A stretch of DNA of 64,000 bases from Desulfovibrionaceae bacterium (GTDB lineage Bacteria > Desulfobacterota > Desulfovibrionia > Desulfovibrionales > Desulfovibrionaceae), in assembly GCA_019421865.1 (NCBI GenBank), contig JAHZEL010000012.1, positions 1 to 64,000 of the forward strand. The letters are read 5' to 3'. How positions within the stretch are numbered: the first letter of the stretch is position 1; every line of letters begins with the position of its first letter. This document shows positions 15,681 to 24,501 of this stretch, one piece after another. A program made the translations under genes and the position numbers. Under the pieces are notes generated by a model, which was not told where the DNA came from, made no database searches, and saw only the letters and a list, made by a program, of their open reading frames with translations.

Positions 15681-15923
15681 ATGGGAGGCATTTTCAGCGG
15701 ACTTTTCGGCGGCGGAAGCCATGGCCCTTCGGTGATCACCTATGAAGCCGAAGACGCGCCGAAGGAAGCGGAGCAGGAGGCGGAAAGCGCGGCTCTGCGC
15801 GACGAGGAGCAGAGGAAGCTCAAAAGACGCAGACAGATGGGCGGCACCGTGCTCACCTCGCCTCTCGGAACGACGGGTTCCGTGGCGAGCACGGGATCGG
15901 GCCTGCTCGGCCGCAGGGGGTAG
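15681..15923 (+). CDS. phage small protein preceding the portal
   Basis: 80 residues from an ATG behind GGGAGG. It has a glycine-rich start (MGGIFSGLFGGGSHG), a charged central helix (residues 25-50) and a Gly/Ser/Thr tail. Small proteins of this composition commonly sit directly before head-tail connector genes in short-tailed phages. Function unknown. Confidence 0.65.
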   Translation: MGGIFSGLFGGGSHGPSVITYEAEDAPKEAEQEAESAALRDEEQRKLKRRRQMGGTVLTSPLGTTGSVASTGSGLLGRRG

Positions 15924-15926
15924 GAC

Positions 15927-17576
15927 ATGGGCGTGGACATCAGGGAGCTGAAGCAGCTGGTTTCGCACCTTGAGGGGCTGCGCGAGAAAAGGCTGGCCCA
16001 GCAGTACGAGATAGGCAGACTCATTCTTCCTTCCCGCGGGCTGTTCCGCGGCGAGGAAACCGAATGTCTGCGCAGCGCCGATCTTCTGAATCCTGCGGCG
16101 CAGCGCGCGCTCAGAAAGGCCGCGGCGGGCATGACGCAGGCCGTCACGCCATCGTCCGAGGCATGGTTCCGCCACGCCTTTCTTTCCCGAAAGGACAGGG
16201 AAACGCCCTTTGCCGGGGAATATGTGGACGCCGTGGACGCCAGAATCCGCACCGTTCTTTCCGACGGCGCCTTCTATCAGGCCGTGCACGCCTTCAACAA
16301 GGAGCTGCTTGCCTTCGGCTGCGCGCTTCTTTCCTGCGAAGCCTCGCCGCTTACGGTGGCGCGCTTTTCCTGCCAGACCTGCGGCACCTATGCCGTGGCG
16401 CTGGACGAGGATCGCCGTCTCTCCTGCGTGGTGCGCCGCGTGAAGATGACGCCGCGGGAAATGGCCGGCCGCTTCGGCCGGGAAAAGCTTTCCTCCCTCA
16501 CGGCGACCATGCTGAAAACGCGTCCCTACGAGCCTGTGGACGTGGTGCATGTGGTGCAGAAGCGCGAGGAGCGCGACGAGCGGCGCGCCGACGCCCTCAA
16601 CATGCCCTTTGCCTCGTTCTGGTACGAGGAGAACGGTACGGGCCTGCTTTCCGAGGGCGGTTTCCGCTCCATGCCGTTCTTCTTCACGGTGTGGGAGGAG
16701 GCGCGGGGCGTGTACGGCACGGGGCCCGGCGATGAGGCGCTTGCCGATCAGAAGGGGCTTGAGGCCTGGGAAATGCGCAAGGCCGTGGGCATCGAGAAGA
16801 TGATCGACCCGCCGCTTCTTGCGCCGGGCACGCTGAAGCGCCACGTGAAGGCTTCGCCGGGCGAGGTGGTGAGCGACGTGTCCTTCGGGCAGAGCAATGC
16901 GCTCCGGCCTCTTTACGAGGTGAATTTCGGCTCGGCCGTGCAGCATGTGCGGGAAGAGGTCAATCAGATCGCCCTGCGTCTTGAGGACGTGATGATGGCG
17001 AACATCTTCGCCAACATGAGCCTGGAAACGCGGCCCGCGGGCATGACCATGACCGAGTACATGGACAGACGCCGCCGCAGCGCGGAGCTCATGGGGCCCA
17101 CGGTGTCGGCCTACGAGCCGCGGGTGCTCGGCCCGCTCATCGAGCGCGTGTACGAGCTTCTGGACGAGGCCGCGCTTCTGCCGCCGCCTCCGCCCGGGCT
17201 TTCGGACTGGGCGTCGCTCACGGTGTCGTATCAGTCGCCCATGGCCCAGATGCTGGAGCAGTCCGGCGCGGTGGCCGCGGGGCAGTTTCTGGAGGAGGTG
17301 CTGCCGCTGGCGCAGGCCTCGCCGCAGATTCTGGACAAGATCGACGCCGATCAGCTGGTGGACGAGCTGGCGCAGCGCATGGGGGTTCCGGCTTCCATCA
17401 TCCGTTCCGACGAAGAGGTGGCGAAGATCCGGCAGGAGCGCGAACAGGCGCAGCAGGCCGCGGCCGCCGAGGCGTCGTTTGCCTCCGGCGCGCAGGAAAT
17501 CGCGCGCATAGGCGGCGTGAAGACGAAGGACACCGTGGCCGGCGCGCTGCTCGACGCCGCAGGAGGCGGAGCATGA
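15927..17576 (+). CDS. phage portal / head-to-tail connector protein
   Basis: 549 residues, the size of podoviral connectors. The N-terminus (RLAQQYEIGRLILPSRGLF, then GMTQAVTPSSEAWFRH) and the middle (GPGDEALADQKGLEAWE, LAPGTLKR, QIALRLEDVMMANIF) match the head-to-tail connecting protein family. Twelve copies form the ring at the capsid vertex through which DNA enters and leaves. The Ala/Gln-rich C-terminus ends four bases inside the next gene. Confidence 0.88.
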   Translation: MGVDIRELKQLVSHLEGLREKRLAQQYEIGRLILPSRGLFRGEETECLRSADLLNPAAQRALRKAAAGMTQAVTPSSEAWFRHAFLSRKDRETPFAGEYVDAVDARIRTVLSDGAFYQAVHAFNKELLAFGCALLSCEASPLTVARFSCQTCGTYAVALDEDRRLSCVVRRVKMTPREMAGRFGREKLSSLTATMLKTRPYEPVDVVHVVQKREERDERRADALNMPFASFWYEENGTGLLSEGGFRSMPFFFTVWEEARGVYGTGPGDEALADQKGLEAWEMRKAVGIEKMIDPPLLAPGTLKRHVKASPGEVVSDVSFGQSNALRPLYEVNFGSAVQHVREEVNQIALRLEDVMMANIFANMSLETRPAGMTMTEYMDRRRRSAELMGPTVSAYEPRVLGPLIERVYELLDEAALLPPPPPGLSDWASLTVSYQSPMAQMLEQSGAVAAGQFLEEVLPLAQASPQILDKIDADQLVDELAQRMGVPASIIRSDEEVAKIRQEREQAQQAAAAEASFASGAQEIARIGGVKTKDTVAGALLDAAGGGA

Positions 17577-17833
17577 TGGAAACGCACGCGGAAAGCGCGG
17601 CCGCCCGCGCGGAAGAAGAGGAGCGCGAGCGCCGCGACTGGTTCGACATGATGCGGTGCGAGGCGGCCTTCCGGGTATGGGTGCGTCTTCTTGAGGAAAT
17701 GGGCGTGGGACGGCTCATGGTTTCGGAAGAGGACATGCGCATGCGCAACATTGCCGATCAGATTCTCGACCGCATGGCCGCCGCCGACCCCGACATCTAT
17801 CTGCGCGTGATGCGCACTCTGAAACGGCTCTGA
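17573..17833 (+). CDS. phage small protein (Bbp19-like)
   Basis: 86 residues, all helical and highly charged at the N-terminus, with a FRVWVRLLEEMGVGRLMVS segment and a C-terminal NIADQILDRMAAADPDIYLR. Position between portal and scaffold, and this F-x-LL-G / A-x-P pattern, resemble the Bbp19 family of Bordetella phage BPP-1. Role unknown. Overlaps the portal gene by four bases. Confidence 0.65.
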   Translation: MMETHAESAAARAEEEERERRDWFDMMRCEAAFRVWVRLLEEMGVGRLMVSEEDMRMRNIADQILDRMAAADPDIYLRVMRTLKRL

Positions 17834-17848
17834 GCAAAGGAGAGGAGC

Positions 17849-18505
17849 ATGAACGACTTTTCCGTGGAAAGCACGCAGACTCCGGTGTCGGCCCCGGCCC
17901 CGGAACAGTTCGCCTCCGGCATGACGGCCGCCGACGACTGGCGCGCGTCTCTGCCCGAATCGTGGGCGGACAAGCTGCGCGACGTGGCGGATCCGGACGA
18001 GGCCGCCGAGGCGCTGGAACGCGGCCTTGCCTATCATCCGGCAACAAGGGCGGAGGACATCAGACTGGAGCTGCCCAAAGACTTCTCCGGTCATGTGGAC
18101 AGGGACGTGCAGCAGCATTTTCGCGAGCTGTGCGTGCAGGAAGGCATCACGCCCGCCCAGGCGCAGGCCCTCGTGGACTGGCAGATCGGCGCGGAAAGGC
18201 AGATGCGCGAGCGCCTTGTGGAGGAGGGAGCGGCACAGCTTCGCCGCAGCTGGGGCGCGCGCTTTGAGCAGAACCGTTCCGAGGCCCTCCGCGCCTTCTC
18301 CGCGCTGGATCGGCGCATGGGCGGGGCGCTTTCCTCCTCGCCTGCGGGCCGGAGCATGGCGAACGATCCCTCGTTCGTCCGCGCCTTCTATGAAATCGGC
18401 AGACTTCTTTCGGAAGACAGTCTTTCCGCAGGCATCACGCCCGCCGCGGGCATGATGCGCGAAACGGCGGAAGAAACCTATAACGGCATGTTCAGGGGGG
18501 AATAA
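17849..18505 (+). CDS. phage scaffolding protein
   Basis: 218 residues, acidic, helical and without membrane segments, with an SLPESWADKLRD start, a typical EGITPAQAQALVDWQ motif and a conserved DPSFVRAFYEIGRLL end. This composition and the location directly before the capsid gene define scaffolding proteins, which template prohead assembly and then leave. Ribosome site AGGAGAGG. No protease gene was seen. Confidence 0.82.
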   Translation: MNDFSVESTQTPVSAPAPEQFASGMTAADDWRASLPESWADKLRDVADPDEAAEALERGLAYHPATRAEDIRLELPKDFSGHVDRDVQQHFRELCVQEGITPAQAQALVDWQIGAERQMRERLVEEGAAQLRRSWGARFEQNRSEALRAFSALDRRMGGALSSSPAGRSMANDPSFVRAFYEIGRLLSEDSLSAGITPAAGMMRETAEETYNGMFRGE

Positions 18506-18508
18506 CCT

Positions 18509-19423
18509 ATGGCCATTGCTCAGACTCTGCATGAAATCGCGCTGGACAAGGCAAGAAAGCGTCCGGAACTGGTGGACTTCCTCACCGAGGAGGCTCCCAT
18601 TCTGACGCTGCTCAAGTGGATACCCGCCACCCACGGTCTGTGGAACGTGGAAGAGGTGCTCGACAACATCAAGGGCGCAAGCTTCACCGAACTCGGCGCG
18701 CCTCTGCCCACCATGAACGCGGAAACCCAGCTCCGTCAGACTTTCGTCAACCTGCTCGGCGGCGAGCTGGAAGTGTCCAAGGACAAGGCCGATCAGTTCG
18801 GCGGCGCGCAGAAGTACTTCGCCCGCCGCGAAAACGCCTTCTTCCGCCAGGCGGGCATGGATACGGAACTGGCCATCTGGCGCGACTACTGGCGCAGAGC
18901 CGCGCTGAAGCACAAGCTTGTGACCAAGTGCGGTGCCACGCAGAACGCCTATACCGTCATGGTGGTGCGCTTCGATCAGGAGAACAACATCGGCATCTAC
19001 GATCCCGCCCAGTTCCATCAGGGACGTCTGCTCGATCCTTCTCCCATCAACGGCGGCAATCTCTACCATCTGCGTTCCCAGACCGGTGTGCTCGGCTACG
19101 GCGTGGAATACCGCGGCCGCTTCGGCTGGCAGCTCATCCATCCCGAACGCGCCGTTCACGCCTTCGTGAACGTGGATGCCGAGCATCTGCCCACCCTCGC
19201 CCAGATCGAGGACGCCATCGCCGCCGTGCACGGCACCGCGGCCAACACCTTCATTTTCGGGCATCACAAGATCGTGCAGAAGACCTTCTCGGCCATCAAG
19301 CAGGCCGACGTCATGTACGTGAACACGGACAATACCATCCAGACCGTGGTGGGCGCGGTGAACGGCGTGCGCATCGTGGGCAGCTACAACCTGCCCGACG
19401 GCACCGAAAGCGCCGTGGCCTAG
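18509..19423 (+). CDS. phage major capsid protein
   Basis: 304 residues from an ATG three bases after the scaffold stop. It resembles short-tailed-phage coat proteins (MAIAQTLHEIALDKA, APILTLLKWIPATHG, GGELEVSKDKADQFGG, YWRRAALKHKLVTKCG), with the mixed alpha/beta content expected of an HK97-type shell protein. It is followed by a strong GC hairpin and has C-ending codon bias, consistent with high expression. The subfamily is not certain without a structure search. Confidence 0.85.
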   Translation: MAIAQTLHEIALDKARKRPELVDFLTEEAPILTLLKWIPATHGLWNVEEVLDNIKGASFTELGAPLPTMNAETQLRQTFVNLLGGELEVSKDKADQFGGAQKYFARRENAFFRQAGMDTELAIWRDYWRRAALKHKLVTKCGATQNAYTVMVVRFDQENNIGIYDPAQFHQGRLLDPSPINGGNLYHLRSQTGVLGYGVEYRGRFGWQLIHPERAVHAFVNVDAEHLPTLAQIEDAIAAVHGTAANTFIFGHHKIVQKTFSAIKQADVMYVNTDNTIQTVVGAVNGVRIVGSYNLPDGTESAVA

Positions 19424-19439
19424 GCGTCCCGGCAGAGAC

Positions 19440-19457
19440 GGGGCGGCCCTCCGCCCC
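19440..19457 (+). terminator. hairpin after the capsid gene
   Basis: 7-bp stem GGGGCGG/CCGCCCC with a 4-base loop, 16 bases after the capsid stop and before the next ribosome site. Probably an mRNA-stability or attenuation element rather than a full terminator; no T-tract. Confidence 0.45.
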
Positions 19458-19483
19458 GGTGAAACAAGCATCCGGAGGAAGAC

Positions 19484-19882
19484 ATGAGTTTTGCATACGG
19501 AAAGGATCACCGCTGGTACGACCAGTATTTTGAAAAGGGCAAGGCCATCAACTCGGCAGGTTTCGTCTGCGCCGAACCTCTGGCCGTGGGCGGGCATCAC
19601 GGCTCGCTCATGGTCACCGCGGCCGCAAGCGGCAATGTGACGCTCGCCGCTTCCAAGGCGTTCAAGCTCTCCGTGCAGGGCTGCGACACCGAAGACGGCG
19701 AATTTGCCGACGTTGCCGGCGCTCCCGAAGTGAGCGTTTCCGGCGCGGCCAGCTTTGAGGACGGCGACATCATCTGCTCGATGGTTTTGCCCGACATGCA
19801 GCGCTACGCCAAGATCAGGGTGACTTCGGACACTACCCATTCCGGCAACGTGGACGTGTATCTCACGAGCCTTGCCCGATAG
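19484..19882 (+). CDS. phage head protein, probably decoration or capsid-associated
   Basis: 132 residues, mostly beta-strands (LMVTAAASGNVTLAASKAF, ISSMV-like core, YAKIRVTSDT, NVDVYLTSLAR). Small beta-rich proteins directly after the capsid gene are commonly head decoration or virion surface proteins. Ribosome site GGAGGAAG. I do not recognise a named family. Confidence 0.65.
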   Translation: MSFAYGKDHRWYDQYFEKGKAINSAGFVCAEPLAVGGHHGSLMVTAAASGNVTLAASKAFKLSVQGCDTEDGEFADVAGAPEVSVSGAASFEDGDIICSMVLPDMQRYAKIRVTSDTTHSGNVDVYLTSLAR

Positions 19883-19889
19883 AAGCAGC

Positions 19890-19909
19890 AGGGGGGATTT
19901 TCCCCCCTT
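19890..19909 (+). terminator. hairpin between head and fibre genes
   Basis: Stem AGGGGGGA/TCCCCCCT with a 3-base loop, followed by TTC. It separates the highly expressed head genes from the fibre genes and could lower fibre expression. Confidence 0.5.
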
Positions 19910-19927
19910 CACACAGGAGCAGAGTCT

Positions 19928-21022
19928 ATGCTTACCAGCCGCAACACGATCCAGAGCTATGTGGTCACGCGGGGCGTGCTGAGCTATGCCGTACCCTTTC
20001 CTCTGTACGAGAGCTCGGACGTTTCCGTGCTCTGCAACGACGGCTCCGGGGAAGTGACCCTGTCGATGGATGCGGACTATGCCGTGTCCATGACGGAAGG
20101 CGGCTCCGGAGGCACGGTCACCCTGAAGGAAGGGCGCGTGCCCGAAGGCGCGACGCTGGTCGTGAAGTCTTCCGTGCCCGAAACGCAGGAACTGGATCTT
20201 TCCCACACCTCGGAACTGGACAGCGCGTCCCTCGAGACGGAGCTGGACCGGCAGGTGCAGATGATACAGCAGCTGCGCGACGACGTGGACCGCGCCGTCA
20301 AGACTTCGGTCACGGGCGATCTGACGCCCGAAGAACTGCAGGAAAGCCTGTTTCAGGCCAGGGACGAGGCCGTGGCCTCGGCCGGACAGGCGGCCCGGAG
20401 CGAGGCGGAGGCCGCCGAGTCGCGGGAACAGGCCGAAGCCTCCGCCGAAAGCGCCGCCGCCGATGCCGAGCGCGCAGAGACCATACGCGATCAGCTGTAC
20501 GAGCTTTCCGTGACCGTGATTCCGTCGGAAGACAGCACCGGCGCGCAGTACGATCCTTCCACCGGTGAGCTGACCCTCATTCTGCCGCGCGGTCCCAAGG
20601 GGGAACGCGGCGAGAGGGGCGAGCGCGGTCTGCAGGGGCCGCAGGGTGAACGCGGTCCGGAAGGCCCGCAGGGGGTGCAGGGGCCACAGGGGATACAGGG
20701 GCCGCGCGGCCTTCAGGGCGTTCCGGGCGAGAAAGGCGAAACCGGCCCGCAGGGTCCTCAGGGCGTTGCGGGTGCCACGGGTGCGCAGGGCATCCAGGGC
20801 GAGAAGGGGGAAAAGGGCGATCAGGGCGAACGCGGCCCGCAGGGAACGCCCGGCCCGCAGGGCGAACCCGGGGAAAAGGGGCCCATGGGCGACGCGCCGT
20901 GGGCCACGGCCTTCGGACAGTTCCGTCTGGAAGGGGCGGATCTGTACATGGACTACGCCGGCGCGGAACCGGAAACCGTGTTCGTCATCAACGACAACGG
21001 TGAAATCGAGGTGACGGTATAA
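19928..21022 (+). CDS. phage tail fibre protein with T7-type adaptor and collagen-like stalk
   Basis: 364 residues. Residues 1-125 resemble the virion-anchoring N-terminus of T7-like fibres (SVPETQELDLSHTSELDS, LDRQVQMIQQLRDDVDRA). A charged coiled-coil Ala/Glu region (150-190) and a short beta segment follow. Residues 222-323 are 34 perfect Gly-X-Y triplets, and a 40-residue C-terminal tip ends the chain. Trimeric collagen-like stalks give phage fibres length and rigidity. The tip is very short, so receptor binding probably needs the following proteins. Its stop overlaps the ATG of the next fibre gene. Confidence 0.86.
   Translation: MLTSRNTIQSYVVTRGVLSYAVPFPLYESSDVSVLCNDGSGEVTLSMDADYAVSMTEGGSGGTVTLKEGRVPEGATLVVKSSVPETQELDLSHTSELDSASLETELDRQVQMIQQLRDDVDRAVKTSVTGDLTPEELQESLFQARDEAVASAGQAARSEAEAAESREQAEASAESAAADAERAETIRDQLYELSVTVIPSEDSTGAQYDPSTGELTLILPRGPKGERGERGERGLQGPQGERGPEGPQGVQGPQGIQGPRGLQGVPGEKGETGPQGPQGVAGATGAQGIQGEKGEKGDQGERGPQGTPGPQGEPGEKGPMGDAPWATAFGQFRLEGADLYMDYAGAEPETVFVINDNGEIEVTV
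20591..20896 (+). repeat. collagen-like Gly-X-Y repeat tract 1
   Basis: 34 consecutive nine-base Gly-X-Y codon triplets, rich in GPQ, GER and GEK. Homologous to tract 2 at 21196-21447, so recombination or length change between them is possible. Confidence 0.9.
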
Positions 21023-21756
21023 TGCCTACCATCAATCTGGGGCAGGTACGCCCCGTGTATCGCGGCGAATGGAGTGAGAAGTCGACCTACCGCAGCTACG
21101 ACTGGGTGACCTTCGACGGCGGAACCTATCTGGCGCTCAAGGATGTGCCCGCCGGCTACGAGCCGGCTTCTCAGGCAGCGTTCTGGACGGTGTTCGGTAC
21201 GCCCGGCGCTTCGGGCGAAAAGGGGGAAAAGGGCGATACGGGGCCGCAGGGGCCTCAGGGCCCGCAGGGCGAGCAGGGCCCTCAGGGGGAAAAGGGCGAG
21301 AAGGGCGATACCGGCGCTCAGGGTCCGGAAGGGCCGCAGGGCCCGCAGGGCATTCAGGGGGAGAAGGGAGAAAAGGGCGAGACCGGAGCCACCGGTCCGG
21401 AAGGCCCTCAGGGCCCCCAGGGGCCGGAAGGGCCGCAGGGGCCTGCCGTGGCGCTTTCCGATGCCGTGAACAGCTCTTCCAGCACCACGGCGGCCAGTTC
21501 CAAGGCGGTGAAAACGGCCTACGATCGGGCAAGCACCGCCATAACCAATGCCTCCGCGGCCCAGAGCGCGGCCGACGATGCCCAGTCCGCCGCCGATGCG
21601 GCCCAGTCCACTGCAAACACGGCCAAAACCACGGCCTCCGCCGCGCTTCCCAAGGCGGGCGGCACCATGACCGGCGCCATCAACATGAACAGCAAGAACA
21701 TCACGGGCATCAGTCATCTCGTATTTTCCAACAAAGCGGAACTGTGGGTGAGCTGA
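21022..21756 (+). CDS. phage fibre protein: carbohydrate-binding-like head, collagen-like stalk, fibre tip
   Basis: 244 residues. Residues 1-58 (YRGEWSEKSTYRSYDWVTFD, GTYLALKDVPAGYEP) look like the small CBM5/12-type carbohydrate-binding fold. Residues 59-142 are 28 Gly-X-Y triplets, then an Ala-rich helical stretch, then the common phage fibre repeat LPKAGGTMTGAINMNSKNIT. Probably a second fibre or spike component that recognises host surface sugars. It ends in the TGATG that starts the next gene. Confidence 0.82.
   Translation: MPTINLGQVRPVYRGEWSEKSTYRSYDWVTFDGGTYLALKDVPAGYEPASQAAFWTVFGTPGASGEKGEKGDTGPQGPQGPQGEQGPQGEKGEKGDTGAQGPEGPQGPQGIQGEKGEKGETGATGPEGPQGPQGPEGPQGPAVALSDAVNSSSSTTAASSKAVKTAYDRASTAITNASAAQSAADDAQSAADAAQSTANTAKTTASAALPKAGGTMTGAINMNSKNITGISHLVFSNKAELWVS
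21196..21447 (+). repeat. collagen-like Gly-X-Y repeat tract 2
   Basis: 28 consecutive Gly-X-Y triplets with the internal period GEKGEKG[DE]TG occurring three times, about 100 bases apart. Confidence 0.9.
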
Positions 21757-22652
21757 TGGCGACGCTGGCAAAGAAAATTCAGATGAAGAACTCGGCGGGG
21801 GCGGCGCAGACGGCGCTCATCTACTCTACCACGACCGAGAGCGGAGAGCCGAACCTGCCCGTGAAGGTGGACGGGGTGCAGGGCTATGCCTGCCTTGTGG
21901 GCACGTCCGACACGCGCGCCACGAGCGGACGGGTGAAAAGCTCCGGCGGCGCGCAGTACGCCATAGCCTCAAAAGGCGTGCCCGCCTACGATCACGCGCT
22001 GTACACCACAAGCGGCTCGTTCACGGTTCCGGCGAACATCACGAAGCTTCGCGTCACCTGCGTGGGCGGCGGCGCGGGCGGCATGGCGGTTCCCTACAAG
22101 GAAGAGGGATCGGGGGCAACATCCGGTACGTATACCTATAGCGGCGTGCAGGGCGGAGAAACGTCTTTCGGCTCCATCAAGGCGGGCGGAGCCGCTTCTT
22201 CCGTCCATTCCTACCGGGTGAAGGTGAATTACGACGGAGAGGGCGCATGGGCGAGCACGTCGTGCACCATATTGCAGACAACGGTAAGCGCGGGCAGCAC
22301 GAACGGCACGTCGTACAGCGGCGGCGCAGCCACGGTGAACGGCGCGGCGGCGCTTGCGCTGGAGCAGCATGACGGCACGGTGGCCGGATATGCCGGAAGC
22401 GGCGGCAAGATCGTCCGTGGCGGCGGAGGCATCGACGGCTACCGGGTCGGTTATACCGGCGGCTCCGGCTACAAGGTGGTGCAGGAACTGGAAGTGAGCG
22501 CCGGGCAGACCATAGCCTACGTCATCGGCAACGGCGGCAAGTGCAACGTGAATGGAACAATGTATGCAGGCGAATATAATGAATTCGGCAACGGAGCGGC
22601 GCCCGGAGGCAACGGCGCGGTTCTTGTGGAATGGGGGGATGGAATACAGTGA
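21756..22652 (+). CDS. phage glycine-rich fibre or receptor-binding protein
   Basis: 298 residues starting at the ATG that overlaps the previous stop. After an N-terminal adaptor (about 1-85) comes the typical glycine-rich module (YTTSGSFTVPANITKLRVTC, VGGGAGG, NGAAPGGNGAVLVEWG) seen at the distal end of many phage fibres. Such modules form polyglycine sandwiches with variable tips that touch the receptor. The next gene starts in its stop codon (GTGA). Confidence 0.8.
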   Translation: MATLAKKIQMKNSAGAAQTALIYSTTTESGEPNLPVKVDGVQGYACLVGTSDTRATSGRVKSSGGAQYAIASKGVPAYDHALYTTSGSFTVPANITKLRVTCVGGGAGGMAVPYKEEGSGATSGTYTYSGVQGGETSFGSIKAGGAASSVHSYRVKVNYDGEGAWASTSCTILQTTVSAGSTNGTSYSGGAATVNGAAALALEQHDGTVAGYAGSGGKIVRGGGGIDGYRVGYTGGSGYKVVQELEVSAGQTIAYVIGNGGKCNVNGTMYAGEYNEFGNGAAPGGNGAVLVEWGDGIQ

Positions 22653-23398
22653 CATACACCTACGCGGACATCTACGGCGGCAAGGTACGGGACATCAGGC
22701 AGTCTCATCTTGAACATACGGAATTCTGTTCCCTTTTCGATCCCGCCTCCTACTGGCTGGACGTGACCGGCGTCGAGGACGTGGACGTGGGATACGTCAT
22801 CCGGTTCAGTCCGGAGAAGGGGACCTACTTCGAGGCCCCGCCGCTTCCGGAAACGCCGGAGGAAACGCTGGAAACGAAACGGGCCGCCAAGCTCGAAATG
22901 CTTTCCCTGCAGTTCGAGCAGGCTTCGGCCGGCGCCTTCATCGATTCTTCTCTGGGCTTCCGCGCCGATGCCGATGAAACGGCCTACCGCGATGTGGACG
23001 GACTCATCGTGCTGCTTTCCGATCAGCCGGAACAGACCGTGTCATTCTGCGACTACGACAACCTCATGCAGTCCCTCACGCTGGAACAGCTCAGGGTGCT
23101 GCAGAAGGAAATCGCACGGAACGGCACCTATCTCTATGAACAGAAATGGGCGCTGCGCGAGGCCATTGAATCCGCCGAAAGCGCGGAAAAGCTGGATGGC
23201 GTGACCATCGCCTTTTCCAACATGATCTTTGAACCTCCGGCCGGAGAAGAGACGGGCGGCGGAGCGGATCAGGCGGCGTCCGGCCCTGAGGCCGCTGCGG
23301 ATGAGGGCGACGGTACGGCATCTTCCGCCGAGGAGAGCTCTGCGGAAGCTGCCGGCGGCGCGGAAACGTCCGATGCCTCCGGGGAGGGCGCGGCATGA
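22649..23398 (+). CDS. phage tail fibre assembly-type protein with DUF4376-like domain
   Basis: 249 residues from a GTG overlapping the previous stop. The middle part (RAAKLEMLSLQFEQASAGAF, FRADADETAYRDVDGLIVLL, AENLM-like MQSLTLEQLRVLQKEI, YLYEQKWALREAIESAES) matches the DUF4376 domain that accompanies fibre genes and is thought to act in fibre folding or attachment. The last 50 residues are an Ala/Glu/Ser-rich disordered tail. It overlaps the next gene by four bases. Confidence 0.75.
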   Translation: MTYTYADIYGGKVRDIRQSHLEHTEFCSLFDPASYWLDVTGVEDVDVGYVIRFSPEKGTYFEAPPLPETPEETLETKRAAKLEMLSLQFEQASAGAFIDSSLGFRADADETAYRDVDGLIVLLSDQPEQTVSFCDYDNLMQSLTLEQLRVLQKEIARNGTYLYEQKWALREAIESAESAEKLDGVTIAFSNMIFEPPAGEETGGGADQAASGPEAAADEGDGTASSAEESSAEAAGGAETSDASGEGAA

Positions 23399-24501
23399 GC
23401 GGAACCATTTTTGCCGTGCGGCAGCAGAGCGTGACTTTTCCGTTCCGCGATGACGACGCGCTGGCCGTGTATGCCGCAAGAACGGGCTTTCCCGTGCTTC
23501 GCGACCGCTTCGGCTTTCTGAACGCCTTTTCCCGCTGGCGTCTTTATGAAGAGGCGCTGCCGTTTCCTTCTTCCGGCAGCACGGCCAGCTTTGCCGATCT
23601 CATGGATGAGCGCGCTGTCGACATCGTGGCGCGCATCCGCAGGGAGGAGAAGGACCTGTACATCCTTCTTTCCGGCGGCGTGGACAGCACGGCCATGACC
23701 ATTGCCGTGCTCAGGGCGGCGGAGGGGAATTTTGATCATCTGCACGTGGTGTTCAACGAATCCACGGAAGACGAGTATCCGGAGTTCGTGACGTATCTTG
23801 GCGGCACGGGCATCGACATGGTGCGCTGTTCTGCCTGCGAGATAGAAGACGTGCAGCAGCGTCTCCTGGAAACGGGGTATACGCTTGCGGGCTGGGGGGC
23901 GGATCAGCTTTTCGGCAGCGCGGTGAGCCAGCGCTGGCCGGACTGGTATCATCGGGACTGGAAGGCGTGGGTGGCGGAAACGCCGGGCATCGGAACCGAT
24001 GCCGCCGTGCAGCAGTGGGAGGCGGCGTTTGCCCGCTGCAGTCTGCCCGTGAAGACCTTCGGAGAGCTGGCCTGGTTCATGAACTTCGCCACGAAGTACG
24101 ACATCGTGGTGAACAGCGACGCGCTCTATTCGGGCCGGGTGACGCACCGCATGATAAACTTCTACGACACGCAGGCCTTCAACGACTGGAGCGTGTCGAA
24201 CTTCGACGTGCTTCACCGCTACGGGCAGCAGGATGCGCAGCACTACAAGATTCCCCTGAAGGACTACATCTTCGCCTTCAATCACGACGCCGCCTACAGA
24301 AGCGGCAAGGGAAAGATCCGCTCATGGGTGCGGGCGGGCTATAACGAACAGAAAAAGTACCGTCCGCGCGCGGCGCTTCTGGAAACGCCGGAGCGCATCG
24401 TGTTCCGCAGGGAATCCGTGCGAAGGCCTCTTTTTGAGGCGCTTTCCCTTTCCGGCGTCATGACGCGCAACCTGCTGCGCCTCTACAGGAAAACGGCATG
24501 A
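23395..24501 (+). CDS. PP-loop ATPase-like protein (asparagine synthetase / N-type ATP pyrophosphatase fold)
   Basis: 368 residues. SGGVDST at residues 93-99 is a perfect PP-loop, the AMP-forming nucleotide site of asparagine synthetases, tRNA thiolases and related ligases; FNESTEDEYPEF and GWGADQLFGSA are further family features. A glutaminase domain is missing, so ammonia or another amine donor would have to come from elsewhere. It is translated with the fibre genes (four-base overlaps on both sides), so it may modify a virion protein, fibre-linked sugar or host molecule. That role is inference; I know no named phage gene that it matches. Confidence 0.8.
   Translation: MSGTIFAVRQQSVTFPFRDDDALAVYAARTGFPVLRDRFGFLNAFSRWRLYEEALPFPSSGSTASFADLMDERAVDIVARIRREEKDLYILLSGGVDSTAMTIAVLRAAEGNFDHLHVVFNESTEDEYPEFVTYLGGTGIDMVRCSACEIEDVQQRLLETGYTLAGWGADQLFGSAVSQRWPDWYHRDWKAWVAETPGIGTDAAVQQWEAAFARCSLPVKTFGELAWFMNFATKYDIVVNSDALYSGRVTHRMINFYDTQAFNDWSVSNFDVLHRYGQQDAQHYKIPLKDYIFAFNHDAAYRSGKGKIRSWVRAGYNEQKKYRPRAALLETPERIVFRRESVRRPLFEALSLSGVMTRNLLRLYRKTA

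Noticed and set aside
17351..20206. 951-codon minus-strand frame across scaffold and capsid genes
   Set aside because: Shadow of the plus-strand phage genes; no family resemblance and no ribosome site.
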